Shown here: positions 40,707 through 49,631 of the stretch, one piece after another
Position numbering within the stretch: the first letter of the stretch is position 1
How the letters are laid out: every line of letters starts with the position of its first letter
Assembly: GCA_019113985.1 (NCBI GenBank)
Contig: DXGJ01000028.1
Span: 1 to 52,558, forward strand
Source: Candidatus Levilactobacillus faecigallinarum
GTDB taxonomy: Bacteria > Bacillota > Bacilli > Lactobacillales > Lactobacillaceae
Reading direction: 5' to 3'
DNA length: 52,558 bases
Notes under the pieces: model-generated
Seen by the model: the letters and a program-made list of their open reading frames with translations, nothing else
The model's database searches: none
Told to the model about the DNA's origin: nothing
Position numbers and translations under genes: made by a program

Positions 40707-41175
40707 GCTGACCGGCTTCTACTTGGTCGACCAAGTCTTCAAAATGTTGACCATGCGGCTCAAAGGTTAACGTCCGCTGGCTCTCCCCGGCCGCGTCGTT
40801 TCGTTTGAACACAATTCGTAGATAATCTTTCGGTAACTCGTTGGCGATGAACTGCGACCACTCGATGACGTTGACCCCGTCACCGTTAAAGTACTCTTCT
40901 AATCCCAGCTCATCCCCACTACCGTCTTCAAGCCGGTAGACATCCATGTGATAGAGTGGCAACCGCCCTCCCTGATACTCGCGAATGATGGTGAAGGTGG
41001 GACTCTTAACGTTACGCTTAATTCCCAGACCGGCGGCGAGCCCCTTCGTGAACGTCGTCTTACCGGCACCTAAGTCGCCATCGAGTAGAATAACGTCGCG
41101 GGGTTGTAGTCCCGGCGCTAACAGACGACCCAAAGCCATGGTTTCCTCTGGATTCGTGACCGTGATTTCCAACAT
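40699..41175 (-). CDS. tsaE: tRNA threonylcarbamoyladenosine biosynthesis ATPase
   Basis: 158-aa P-loop ATPase required for t6A37 tRNA modification with TsaB and TsaD. Walker A LDGDLGAGKTTFTKG (~32), SPTFTI and LYHMDVYRLE. ATG follows AAAGGGG at good spacing. The C-terminal ~15 residues extend past the usual end. It overlaps the downstream GNAT gene, and about 100 bp separate it from pta. Confidence 0.95.
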   Translation of the reverse strand: MLEITVTNPEETMALGRLLAPGLQPRDVILLDGDLGAGKTTFTKGLAAGLGIKRNVKSPTFTIIREYQGGRLPLYHMDVYRLEDGSGDELGLEEYFNGDGVNVIEWSQFIANELPKDYLRIVFKRNDAAGESQRTLTFEPHGQHFEDLVDQVEAGQHE

Positions 41176-41275
41176 GTTGTTACCCCTTTATCAACCAGAT
41201 TTGTTTCCTTACAAATAATACCCGGATTGCCGACAAAGCGCAATCCGGGTACCTCTGTGAACCGATTTTTTGTTA

Positions 41276-42253
41276 TTAAGCTAATGATTGGGCAGCCGTG
41301 ATGATGGCAACCTTGTAAACGTCCTCTTCGTTGCAACCTCGGGACAAGTCAGAAACGGGCTTGTTCAGACCTTGCAGGATTGGGCCGATGGCTTCAAAGC
41401 CACCAAAGCGTTGCGCAATCTTGTAGCCAATGTTTCCGGATTGTAATTCTGGGAAGACAAAGACGTTGGCGTGACCCGCAACATCCGAACCCGGTGCCTT
41501 TTGCGCAGCTACGGATGGCACGAAGGCGGCGTCAAATTGGAGTTCCCCATCGATTGGTAAGTCCGGTGCGGTCTCCTTGGCAATCTTGGTCGCTTCCTGA
41601 ACCTTGGTGACCATGTCGCCCTTAGCAGACCCCTTAGTCGAGAAGCTCAGCAAAGCAACCTTTGGGTCGATGTCAAAGACCTTCGCGGTGTGGGCACTTT
41701 CAATCCCCACTTCAGCCATGCCAGCCGCATCAAGTTCGATGTTGATGGCACAGTCGGCGAAGACGTAACGTTGATCGCCCTTTTGCATGATGAAGGCGCC
41801 ACTGATCCGGCGAACACCCGGCTTGGTTTTAATAATCTGTAAGGCAGGGCGCACCGTATCACCGGTTGGGTGAATGGCGCCAGAAACCATCCCGTCAGCC
41901 TGGTCCATGTAGACCATCATGGTCCCGATGTAGTTCGGGTCCTTGAGCATTTCTGCGGCTTGCTCGGGGGTGTTCTTGCCCTTCCGCCGCTCAACCAGGG
42001 CATCTAACATGGCCTGGTGTTGGTCGGCAGGAATATTTTCTGGATCCAATAACGTCAACGGTGAGAGGTCGATATTGTTGGCCTTCGCCGTCGCGTCGAT
42101 TTCGCTTTGCTTGCCCAGAACGATGGCCTTAACCAGACCGTCAGCGGCTAACCGACTAGCGGCGCCCAGAACCCGCACGTCTTCCCCTTCAGGAAAGACG
42201 ATGGTTTTGTTTTGACCAGTGATTTTTTGCTTGAGACTATCAAAAAGTTCCAT
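41276..42253 (-). CDS. pta: phosphate acetyltransferase
   Basis: 325-aa enzyme converting acetyl-CoA and phosphate to acetyl phosphate. MELFDSLKQKITGQNKTIVFPEGEDVRVL at the start, MVYMDQADGMVSGAIHPTGDTVRPALQII and ADCAINIELDA are family features. ATG 42253 is 9 nt after GGAGG; the frame to 42334 runs into ung. It lies 31 bp downstream of ung in one operon. Confidence 0.97.
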   Translation of the reverse strand: MELFDSLKQKITGQNKTIVFPEGEDVRVLGAASRLAADGLVKAIVLGKQSEIDATAKANNIDLSPLTLLDPENIPADQHQAMLDALVERRKGKNTPEQAAEMLKDPNYIGTMMVYMDQADGMVSGAIHPTGDTVRPALQIIKTKPGVRRISGAFIMQKGDQRYVFADCAINIELDAAGMAEVGIESAHTAKVFDIDPKVALLSFSTKGSAKGDMVTKVQEATKIAKETAPDLPIDGELQFDAAFVPSVAAQKAPGSDVAGHANVFVFPELQSGNIGYKIAQRFGGFEAIGPILQGLNKPVSDLSRGCNEEDVYKVAIITAAQSLA

Positions 42254-42284
42254 AAATGATGACCTCCATAAAATATCCCTCGAA

Positions 42285-43016
42285 TCAATTCTCTTCTGAT
42301 TGTGCTGGGGTGGTTTGTGGACCCGCATCGTCAACGCTGACGTGTTCCGGCAGTTGCCAATCGATGGGGGTCTCCCCTAATGATGTGAGTGCGATGTTGG
42401 TCTTGGAAAACGGCTTCGAGCCGAAGAAGCCCCGGTGCGCGGACAGCGGACTGGGATGGGCTGACTGCAAGACGATATTCGTCTGGGTATCAATCAGCTT
42501 GATCTTCGAGCGAGCCGCCCGCCCCCATAGGATAAAGACCACGGGTTCGGGCCGCTCGGATAGCTTCGCGATGGCGGCGTCGGTCAAACGCTCCCAGCCC
42601 TTTCCCTGATGAGAAAAGGCGGCGCCATCGCGCACCGTGAGAACCGAGTTGAGCAGTAAAACACCCTGGTCGGCCCACCTCTTTAAGTAGCCGTGTTGCA
42701 CGGGCTGAAAGCCTACGTCGCTCTGCAGTTCCTTATAGATATTCACTAACGACGGCGGTAGCTTAGTCCCCGGTAGGACGGAAAAACTGCACCCATGGGC
42801 CTGACCCGGGTTGTGATACGGGTCTTGTCCCAGAATCACGACCTTGACCTGACTAAACGGCGTCCAATCGAACGCGGTGAAGATATGGTACATGTCCGGG
42901 TCAATCCGGTAGTTCTGGTACTCTTCCACCAAAAACTTGCGCAGCTCCTGATAATAATCCTGTTCAAATTCCGGTTCGAGGACCGGCCACCAATCATTAT
43001 GAATAAACGGTTTCAT
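42285..43016 (-). CDS. ung: uracil-DNA glycosylase
   Basis: 243-aa base-excision repair enzyme. Motifs: [22 protein letters not shown] with catalytic Asp, [15 protein letters not shown] and [15 protein letters not shown] with catalytic His. The last ~20 residues ([18 protein letters not shown]) extend past the usual end. ATG 43016 follows AGGTG at 6-7 nt; a GTG at 43025 would abut the site. It heads the ung-pta-tsaE-GNAT operon. Confidence 0.97.
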   Translation of the reverse strand: MKPFIHNDWWPVLEPEFEQDYYQELRKFLVEEYQNYRIDPDMYHIFTAFDWTPFSQVKVVILGQDPYHNPGQAHGCSFSVLPGTKLPPSLVNIYKELQSDVGFQPVQHGYLKRWADQGVLLLNSVLTVRDGAAFSHQGKGWERLTDAAIAKLSERPEPVVFILWGRAARSKIKLIDTQTNIVLQSAHPSPLSAHRGFFGSKPFSKTNIALTSLGETPIDWQLPEHVSVDDAGPQTTPAQSEEN

Positions 43017-43171
43017 TCCCAACACCTCAAGCTTTATTCTATCATATTGTTTCTAGAAATGATATTCTCGAATGCCCTTTCTTCCACGGAGAACTGACTT
43101 GAAAATCCGACCGCATTTTCGGCCAAATCGCGCCACATCAACCTCCCCGCAATCACCTCATCAGGAATGAC

Positions 43172-43200
43172 TTGGTAACGTTCCCATCAGGTGCTATAGT
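43172..43200 (+). promoter_or_regulatory. promoter of the LURP-one gene
   Basis: TTGGTA (43172-43177) and TATAGT (43195-43200) are 17 nt apart, leaving an ~80-nt leader with a CGTC/GACG hairpin. Confidence 0.55.
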
Positions 43201-43287
43201 ACTTACAGAGACGCCACGTCATCATGCGACGCGCGGCGGTAAACATGGTAAAATGGAGAAAATATCATCAAGGAGGTGTCCCGGATT

Positions 43288-43848
43288 ATGCGTTCCCTGT
43301 ATCTTAATCAAGCCGCATTATCGACCCGCGCGACTACCGTTATTCGGGACGCGGACAACCAGTCCCGTTACCTATTAGTCGGGAAATGGGGGATGCGCCC
43401 CGACGTGCTAACGGTTTACCTGATTGATGGCACCGTCGAGGCCGAGATTCGCCAGGATTCCCTGGGAATCCTGCCCCGTTTCCACTTGCTGTACCACCGC
43501 CAGACCGTGGGCCGGGTCAATAAGACCTTCGGCGTGATTCGTGAAGTGCTCTTCGTCCGCGGCCTAAATTGGATTATCATGGGCAACCTCAACAGCGGCA
43601 ACTTTCGCATCTACCACGGGCGCGAGTTGATTGGGTCGATTGCCCGGGTCGATGACGCCGGCAGCACCGTTTGCATCAGTGTCGACCAGCCGGCCCACGA
43701 GGCCCTGGTTATCTGCTTGGCCGCCATCCTTGACCGCTGGGCCAAGCGTCAGCAGCGCAGTCTGAATCCTCTAAAAAATCGTCGTTGGAACCCGGGCGCC
43801 ATCTCGTCCGAGGTCGCCCCGTTCATCACACACGAAAAGGAGTCCTAA
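43288..43848 (+). CDS. LURP-one-related / YxjI-like protein
   Basis: 186-aa cytosolic protein of the tubby-like LURP-one/scramblase fold, seen in YLLVGKWGMRPDVLTVYLIDGTVEAEIRQ, LLYHRQTVGRVNK and WIIMGNLNSGNFRIYHG. The function of bacterial members is unknown. ATG 43288 is 11 nt after AGGAGG; a GTG at 43276 would overlap that site. Monocistronic, with a terminator shared with the convergent smpB. Confidence 0.8.
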   Translation: MRSLYLNQAALSTRATTVIRDADNQSRYLLVGKWGMRPDVLTVYLIDGTVEAEIRQDSLGILPRFHLLYHRQTVGRVNKTFGVIREVLFVRGLNWIIMGNLNSGNFRIYHGRELIGSIARVDDAGSTVCISVDQPAHEALVICLAAILDRWAKRQQRSLNPLKNRRWNPGAISSEVAPFITHEKES

Positions 43849-43882
43849 CCGCCACTTTTGGCGATTGGAACTCCTTTTTTGT
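43836..43882. terminator. bidirectional terminator
   Basis: AAAGGAGTCC pairs with GGAACTCCTTT, with an inner CGCCA/TGGCG hairpin and T-runs on both strands. It overlaps the last codons of the LURP-one gene. Confidence 0.8.
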
Positions 43883-43890
43883 CGCTTCTT

Positions 43891-44364
43891 TTAATAATGT
43901 TTCATGACCCGGGCAATCTGCCGGTCCTGTTCACGTCGCTTCAGGGACTCACGCTTATCGTACTCGCGTTTCCCGTGGGCCACGCCCAGTAAGACCTTCG
44001 CAAAGCCGTGCTTCAGGTAGACCTTCAGGGGAATCAGGGTAACCCCTTTATCCTGGGTGGCCAAACCCAACCGGGTAATTTGCTTCTTATGCAGGAGCAG
44101 CTTCCGGTTCCGGAGCGGGTCGTGATTGAATTGATTACCTTGCGCGTACTCACTAATGTGGACGTTCATCAACCACGCCTCACCGTTACGAATCTGGGCG
44201 AACCCATCCTGTAAGGTGATTCGGCGTTCCCGCATCGATTTGATCTCCGTTCCGGTCAGCACCAACCCGGCCTCGACCGTTTCGGTCACGGCATAATCAT
44301 GCCGGGCCTTCCGGTTCTCGGCGAGTTGGTTCTCCGGGGTCTTCTTAGACTTCTTCTTAGCCAA
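43891..44364 (-). CDS. smpB: SsrA-binding protein
   Basis: 157-aa tmRNA partner for ribosome rescue. [40 protein letters not shown], the tmRNA-binding block and the C-terminal [18 protein letters not shown] helix are conserved. It starts at TTG 44364, 7 nt after GAGGTG. It lies 15 bp downstream of rnr; RNase R degrades tmRNA-tagged messages, which explains the pairing. No ssrA gene is seen in the window. Confidence 0.97.
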   Translation of the reverse strand: MAKKKSKKTPENQLAENRKARHDYAVTETVEAGLVLTGTEIKSMRERRITLQDGFAQIRNGEAWLMNVHISEYAQGNQFNHDPLRNRKLLLHKKQITRLGLATQDKGVTLIPLKVYLKHGFAKVLLGVAHGKREYDKRESLKRREQDRQIARVMKHY

Positions 44365-44379
44365 GTGTGTTCACCTCGC

Positions 44380-46812
44380 TTAGTGCCGACCGCCGTTTTG
44401 AGAATTCCGGTGTTGGCCCCCGCCATTCTGGTTGTTGCTGCGATGGTGGTTGCCACCGTTGCCGTTATTCCCGTGACGGTTATTATTGTTTGAATTGTTA
44501 TGGGGATGGTTGCCGCCATTACCATTGCGGTTCCGGTTACCACCATTACCGCCATTGCTGTGATTACCGTTACCGTGTTGGTTGTTCCGGCCACCGCCGA
44601 AACGCCCACGAGAACGGTGTTCGCGCTTCGGTAACAGGTCACTGGTTGGGGCATCCTCAGGGTTCAACAGGTCAAAGTCGATCTCGCTTTGCTCCTTGTC
44701 GACGTGGACCACCTTGACCCGAATCGCTTGACCGATTCGGTAAGTCCGCCGCGTGTTCCGACCCACTAAGGCCAGGAACTTCTCAACGTACTCGTAGTAG
44801 TCATCCTGCATCCGACTAATGTGAATCAACCCTTCAATGGTGTTGGGCAGTTCAACGAACATCCCAAACTTCATGACGGAGCTGACCACCGCGTCGAATT
44901 CTTCCCCAACGTGATCGGCCATGTATTCGGCCATCTTCATGTCGTTGGTGTCCCGTTCAGCATCGATCGACCGCCGTTCCATTTCGGACGTGTGGACCCC
45001 GATCTGTTCCAGAATAGGACCAAACTTCTCCTTAGAAGCCTGGTTGATACCGTGGTCGCCGTAGTAATGAATCATCCGGTGAACCATAGTATCTGGGTAC
45101 CGCCGGATTGGCGACGTGAAGTGGGTGTAGAACTCGGCACCTAACCCGAAGTGTCCCAGGGATTGGTCGCTGTAACGCGCTTGCTTCAAGCTCCGTAACA
45201 TCATGACCGAAACCATGGCCTCTTCCGGCTTACCGGCAACCTGTTTCAGAACCCCCTGCAACATCTTTGGCCGCAAGTGGTTCGGGTCACCCTTCACGTT
45301 GATTCCGAAGGCCGTCAAGAATTCGAAGAAGCTCCGAACCCGGTCGCCATCTGGCGTTTCGTGGACCCGGTACAGGAATGGGACCTTGGCACGGAAGTAG
45401 TGTTCCGCAACGGTCTCGTTCGCAGCCAGCATGAAGGATTCGATCATCCGTTCCGCTAACCCTCGCGTCCGCAACTTAACGTCAACGGCGTGACCCTTGT
45501 CATCCACGATGATTTCAGCTTCGCGGTCATCAAAGTCGATGGCCCCCCGGTTCTTCCGGTGCTTGAGTAAGATGCGGTGTAAGTCGCCCATGGTCTCAAA
45601 CATTGGGACCAGTTCCTTGTAACGGTCCATGGTCACGGGATCATGGGCTTCCAGAATCTGGTTAACGCCGGTGTAGGTCATCCGCGCCTTAGAACGCATC
45701 ACGGATGGGTGGATTCGGTGCTTCACAACGTTCCCATCATGGTCGATTTCCATCTCACAACTCATGCATAACCGAAGCTCACCTTCGTTTAAGGAACAGA
45801 TACCGTTTGACAGACGCCGCGGTAACATGGGAATCACCCGGTCGGTCAAGTAGGTACTGGTCCCCCGCTTGTAGGCTTCCTTGTCGATGATGGAGTCTTC
45901 CTTGACGTAGTGGGACACGTCGGCAATGTGAACCCCTAAATGGTAATTTCCATTCGGCAATTGCCAAGCCGTTACGGCATCATCCAAGTCTTTGGAAGAC
46001 TCGCCATCAATGGTGACCAAGTCTTGGTCGGTGATGTCTTCGCGGCCTTCAGCTTCTTCAGGTAACACGTGATCCGGAATCTCATCGGCCGCCTGTAAGA
46101 CTTCCTCGGGGAATTCGGCTGGGATATTGTGTTGGTAAACGATCTCCAAAATATCGATACCGGGGTCGTCAACGCTCCCGATGACCTGCTTGGCAATCCC
46201 AACCATGGCTTCTGGATGGTCGGCATTGGGGTATTCGGTGATTTCGGCCGTCACAACTTCACCGGGTGTTGGGTGCAGACCCACGTTGGTCACGTAGAAC
46301 TTGTACTTCAACAGCTTCTTGTCGGTCAAGCGAACTTGACCTAAGTAACCGGCATCGTCATCGGTCTGCAGGAACTCACCTACGACTTGTTCGTAGTGGT
46401 GTTCCACGATCTCGGTAACTTTTCCTTCGGGGCCTTTGCCCGTCCGGGGGTCGCCGGCCCGCACGATTTCAATGTTGACCGTGTCGCCGTTTAAGGCACG
46501 CATGGTGTTGTCCGGTGCAATGTAAGCGTCGGGTTCAATCTTGTTTTCATCGTAAGCCACGAAGCCGAAGCCCTTGTCATTGCCATGAAAAATCCCGGTC
46601 AGAATTTTCTGACTAGGGTCTAACTGAAAATGGCCGTGGTCGGTCACTTGAACTAACCCGTCGCGCTCGAGTTGCGCGAGTTCTTGAACGATTAACTTGA
46701 AGGCTGCTGAGCCATGGTAATGGAGGGCATCCGAGATGTCCTCGACTGTGTAGGTTCCGTCCGCATGGGCGCGGAAGAACGCTGTTAAGTCATTTTTTAA
46801 ATTATCTTGCAC
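44380..46812 (-). CDS. rnr: ribonuclease R with long Asn/Gly-rich tail
   Basis: 810-aa processive 3'-5' exoribonuclease. N-terminal winged helix (DLTAFFRAHADGTYTVEDISDAL), cold-shock domains, the RNB catalytic centre (DGESSKDLDDAV, ADVSHYVKEDS, with the Asp cluster) and an S1 domain near 640-720. The last ~85 residues are low complexity: RGRFGGGRNNQHG followed by NGG/HNN repeats, an RGG-like unstructured tail replacing the usual Lys-rich end. Starts at GTG 46812 after GAGG. Operon with est upstream and smpB downstream. Confidence 0.96.
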   Translation of the reverse strand: MQDNLKNDLTAFFRAHADGTYTVEDISDALHYHGSAAFKLIVQELAQLERDGLVQVTDHGHFQLDPSQKILTGIFHGNDKGFGFVAYDENKIEPDAYIAPDNTMRALNGDTVNIEIVRAGDPRTGKGPEGKVTEIVEHHYEQVVGEFLQTDDDAGYLGQVRLTDKKLLKYKFYVTNVGLHPTPGEVVTAEITEYPNADHPEAMVGIAKQVIGSVDDPGIDILEIVYQHNIPAEFPEEVLQAADEIPDHVLPEEAEGREDITDQDLVTIDGESSKDLDDAVTAWQLPNGNYHLGVHIADVSHYVKEDSIIDKEAYKRGTSTYLTDRVIPMLPRRLSNGICSLNEGELRLCMSCEMEIDHDGNVVKHRIHPSVMRSKARMTYTGVNQILEAHDPVTMDRYKELVPMFETMGDLHRILLKHRKNRGAIDFDDREAEIIVDDKGHAVDVKLRTRGLAERMIESFMLAANETVAEHYFRAKVPFLYRVHETPDGDRVRSFFEFLTAFGINVKGDPNHLRPKMLQGVLKQVAGKPEEAMVSVMMLRSLKQARYSDQSLGHFGLGAEFYTHFTSPIRRYPDTMVHRMIHYYGDHGINQASKEKFGPILEQIGVHTSEMERRSIDAERDTNDMKMAEYMADHVGEEFDAVVSSVMKFGMFVELPNTIEGLIHISRMQDDYYEYVEKFLALVGRNTRRTYRIGQAIRVKVVHVDKEQSEIDFDLLNPEDAPTSDLLPKREHRSRGRFGGGRNNQHGNGNHSNGGNGGNRNRNGNGGNHPHNNSNNNNRHGNNGNGGNHHRSNNQNGGGQHRNSQNGGRH

Positions 46813-46825
46813 TATTTATTCCTCA

Positions 46826-47575
46826 TTATTTTTCAAAGATTGGGTGTAAAAACGATAGAATATCCGCTTCCAGGGCGTGATGCGCGCTATTAACGGTCAA
46901 CACGTGCCCCGCATCAGGATATTCGTGAAACGTTGCTTGGTCCTGTGGATAAGCATCCGCTAACCACTGACCGGACCGGGGATCAATCATCTGATCGGCC
47001 GTCCCTTGGGCAATGAACACCGGCTGGTGCACCCGGTCCAGGTGCGTCGCCGTGGTGTCCGCAAACGCCTGAATCGCCGTGAGCTGGGCCCCTAAATGGT
47101 CCTGTAACCAGGTCACCCGAGTTGCCTGGTCCGCACCGACGATACCGGCTTGTTGATACGCCGCCCGCGCCATCTGAATGAAGGCGGTCGGCACGTTGGT
47201 CTGGCCCTTGAAGATGACGGGGGATGCAATGGTCCCCCCGCCAACCAGGTCGGGATCGGCCATCAAGGCGCGGGTCGCGAACAACCCGCCCAATGACAGA
47301 CCGAAGATGGCAATCTGACGGTACCCACGGTCGCGCAACTGTTGAATTGCGGCTTGGGTATCCTGCCACCATTTTTGGGGCGACCCGTCGCGTAGGATGT
47401 CGGCGGGATCTCCCGTGGCGTGCCCCGTGAAGATGGGCGCCAGAACCGTATAGTTTTCGCTTTGTAGCCGTCTGGCCAGTAAGCGCATGTCGTTAGAGCT
47501 ACCCGAATAGGCGTGCAGTAGGATCACTGCGTGCGGACCCTGCTCGAAGAAGAGCGGGGTTGGTTTTCGAATCAT
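46826..47575 (-). CDS. est: alpha/beta-hydrolase, carboxylesterase-type
   Basis: 249-aa serine hydrolase: nucleophile in IFGLSLGG (~94), oxyanion region ILLHAYSGSSND, Asp near GTADQMIDPRSG and His in YPDAGHVLTV. It resembles the carboxylesterase regularly found between secG and rnr in Firmicutes. Its substrate is unknown. 13 bp separate it from rnr; the secG terminator and a 117-bp gap lie upstream. Confidence 0.92.
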   Translation of the reverse strand: MIRKPTPLFFEQGPHAVILLHAYSGSSNDMRLLARRLQSENYTVLAPIFTGHATGDPADILRDGSPQKWWQDTQAAIQQLRDRGYRQIAIFGLSLGGLFATRALMADPDLVGGGTIASPVIFKGQTNVPTAFIQMARAAYQQAGIVGADQATRVTWLQDHLGAQLTAIQAFADTTATHLDRVHQPVFIAQGTADQMIDPRSGQWLADAYPQDQATFHEYPDAGHVLTVNSAHHALEADILSFLHPIFEK

Positions 47576-47649
47576 GTAAAACCACCACTTTCCGCTATCG
47601 AAATAGTCTTGTTAGATTTTTCCGTCAGCTCTTAAAACTGCGAAATTTC

Positions 47650-47690
47650 AATAAAAAGCCTCCTGTATGAAAGGGACAGGAGGCTTAAAT
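47650..47690 (-). terminator. terminator downstream of secG
   Basis: On the minus strand AAGCCTCCTGT pairs perfectly with ACAGGAGGCTT (47676-47686 and 47656-47666), followed by TTTTATT. Confidence 0.85.
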
Positions 47691-47692
47691 CT

Positions 47693-47929
47693 CTAGTGTG
47701 AAGAAAGATATACTAAAGCCAGTGCCAGTGCAAAGAAGAGCGCACCTAAGCCAACCGTGACCTTCTGCATGAATGCTTCAAACCCACGGGGTTTTTGCTT
47801 TGCAAACAGGTCATCCGCACCACCGGATAAAGCCGATAAGGCGTCGTTAGTCTTAGCGGGCTGCATCATAACTGCAATAATAATCAAAACACTGACAATT
47901 AAAATACAGGTCATCAAAAAATTATACAC
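47693..47929 (-). CDS. secG: preprotein translocase subunit SecG
   Basis: 78-aa membrane protein with two hydrophobic helices and the conserved LSGGADDLFAKQKPRGFEAFM loop. It stabilises the SecYEG channel. Starts at GTG 47929, 7 nt after GGAGG. Confidence 0.96.
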   Translation of the reverse strand: MYNFLMTCILIVSVLIIIAVMMQPAKTNDALSALSGGADDLFAKQKPRGFEAFMQKVTVGLGALFFALALALVYLSSH

Positions 47930-48016
47930 AAATTTGCCTCCTACCTATCGAATAGGTCTAACTATACTCCCCTTAATCTATCATAATCGGCCGTTTTTTA
48001 CCAGCCCCCCGCCCGG

Positions 48017-49573
48017 TCAATCCTGAAAATGCGGGGGCAAAGTCGCTAAGCGTTGTAATTCCTGCCGAACATAGGCGCGATTATGCTGATAGGTCAGGAC
48101 GACCAGGGTGTCGCCGGCCCGAAGAAGCGTGTCGCCGTGGGGAATCACCTGGTGCTCTCCCCGCCGAACACTGGTCAACAAGGCATCTTGGGGCCAAACG
48201 ACATCACGGACCTGAACCCCAGCCAAGGCGGAGTCTTCCCCTACCGGATATTCGACCCGGTCGGTCAGGCCACTGGCGTTAGGGTCAGCCGGCGTGACCA
48301 TCTTCTCCAGCAACGCCTCATAGATGGGTGCACCGCCCAGCGAGTCAACCGTGATATAGGCAATAATCGCCACCACGGCCAGCGGTAACAGGTGCTGCAG
48401 GCTACCCACCATTTCCGTGATCAGCAGGATCGCGGTGAACGGCGCCTTGGAGATTCCAGCGAAATAACCGGCCATGGCGTAAATCATGAAGTTAGCGATA
48501 TAGGTGGCCGGTAGCCAGCCCAGTTGATTAAAACTTCGTGCCCCAATTGCTCCCAGGAGCGCCCCCAACGTTAGAATCGGGAGAAAAATCCCACCGGGTA
48601 ACCCCGAGCTGTAGCTAATCATCGAGAAGGCTAGCCGTAAGATGAAATAGCCAATCAGCGGGAGCAGCAACGGTGTCTGTTGTGCAAAGCCCACAATCAT
48701 CCCGTTGCCGCCACCCAGAGCTTCCGGCCAGAGCAGGCCAATGGGAATCACCAGCAGAAACGGGATAACGCCGTTAAACGTCTGTGGTAGCCATTTTAGC
48801 TTGGCGTAAACCGCATCCCCGTGGAGCGTTCCGTACTGATAAACCACGCCCAACAGTCCCAGGCCAACGCCCAGGATAAGCAACAGCCAGTAATACTTCA
48901 ACGGGAGTGTGTGTTGGTACGCAATGTGCAAAACTGGCGTCAGACCGAAGACCTCGCTAGAGATGAAGTCGGCCACCACGGCACTGGTCAACGAGGTCAC
49001 CCAAACCAGTGTGGAAAAGCTGTGGTAGACCTCTTCTAGGATAAACAAGGTCGAGGCAATCGGCGCATTGAACGCCGCCGAGAGACCGGCAGCGGCCCCA
49101 CCAGCGATAAACAGGCGGCGCCGGCGACCGCTAAAGCCCCAGCGGTCCGCCATCCCCTGGGCAACGGTCCCACCCAGTTGAATCGACGGCCCTTCCCGAC
49201 CCAGGAAGAGTCCCGAACCGATGGCTAAGATACCACCGACAAACTTACGCCAAAGAACCGGCCACCATCGGTAATCGAGGTCACCGGCCAATTGGCCTTC
49301 AATTTGAGGAATCCCAGAGCCCTTGCTCATGGGCTCGGTTCGCATCCAGCGGCCAATCATAACGGCCACCAGGACCAACAAGATAGCCCATGGGACTAAC
49401 CAGAGGGGGTGTTCCCCTAGCCACCCATAAGTAATCTGCATTAATACTAAGAGTTTTTCAATCGACAGTCGAAACAGGCTGACCACGATACCAGCACCTA
49501 GTCCCACTAGGCTACCGAACCCAATTGCTCGCAGCCGGGTAAAGTCTCGCTGCGTTTTCTGACCCGTTTCCAT
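48017..49573 (-). CDS. ClC-family chloride channel/antiporter with TrkA-C domain
   Basis: 518-aa protein. The ClC core (about 1-430) shows the selectivity motifs GSGIPQIEG, GREGPSIQLGG and GGIFLPILTLGALLG. The C-terminal ~80 residues (ALAGVQVRDVVWPQDALLTSVRRGEHQVIPHGDTLLRAGDTLVVLT) form a TrkA-C (RCK_C) ligand-binding domain in place of CBS domains. RCK_C domains in other transporters bind c-di-AMP. ATG 49573 follows GGGGGC. Confidence 0.95.
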   Translation of the reverse strand: METGQKTQRDFTRLRAIGFGSLVGLGAGIVVSLFRLSIEKLLVLMQITYGWLGEHPLWLVPWAILLVLVAVMIGRWMRTEPMSKGSGIPQIEGQLAGDLDYRWWPVLWRKFVGGILAIGSGLFLGREGPSIQLGGTVAQGMADRWGFSGRRRRLFIAGGAAAGLSAAFNAPIASTLFILEEVYHSFSTLVWVTSLTSAVVADFISSEVFGLTPVLHIAYQHTLPLKYYWLLLILGVGLGLLGVVYQYGTLHGDAVYAKLKWLPQTFNGVIPFLLVIPIGLLWPEALGGGNGMIVGFAQQTPLLLPLIGYFILRLAFSMISYSSGLPGGIFLPILTLGALLGAIGARSFNQLGWLPATYIANFMIYAMAGYFAGISKAPFTAILLITEMVGSLQHLLPLAVVAIIAYITVDSLGGAPIYEALLEKMVTPADPNASGLTDRVEYPVGEDSALAGVQVRDVVWPQDALLTSVRRGEHQVIPHGDTLLRAGDTLVVLTYQHNRAYVRQELQRLATLPPHFQD

Positions 49574-49631
49574 TCAACGATGCCCCCAGATAATAGTCTA
49601 TGCTCTAGTGTAGCACAGATTATTCCGGCAT

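Noticed and set aside
44380-44640. CRISPR-like or tandem repeat array at the 3' end of rnr
   Set aside because: The repetitive DNA is simple coding repeats for Asn/Gly/His within an intact frame, with irregular spacing and no spacers.
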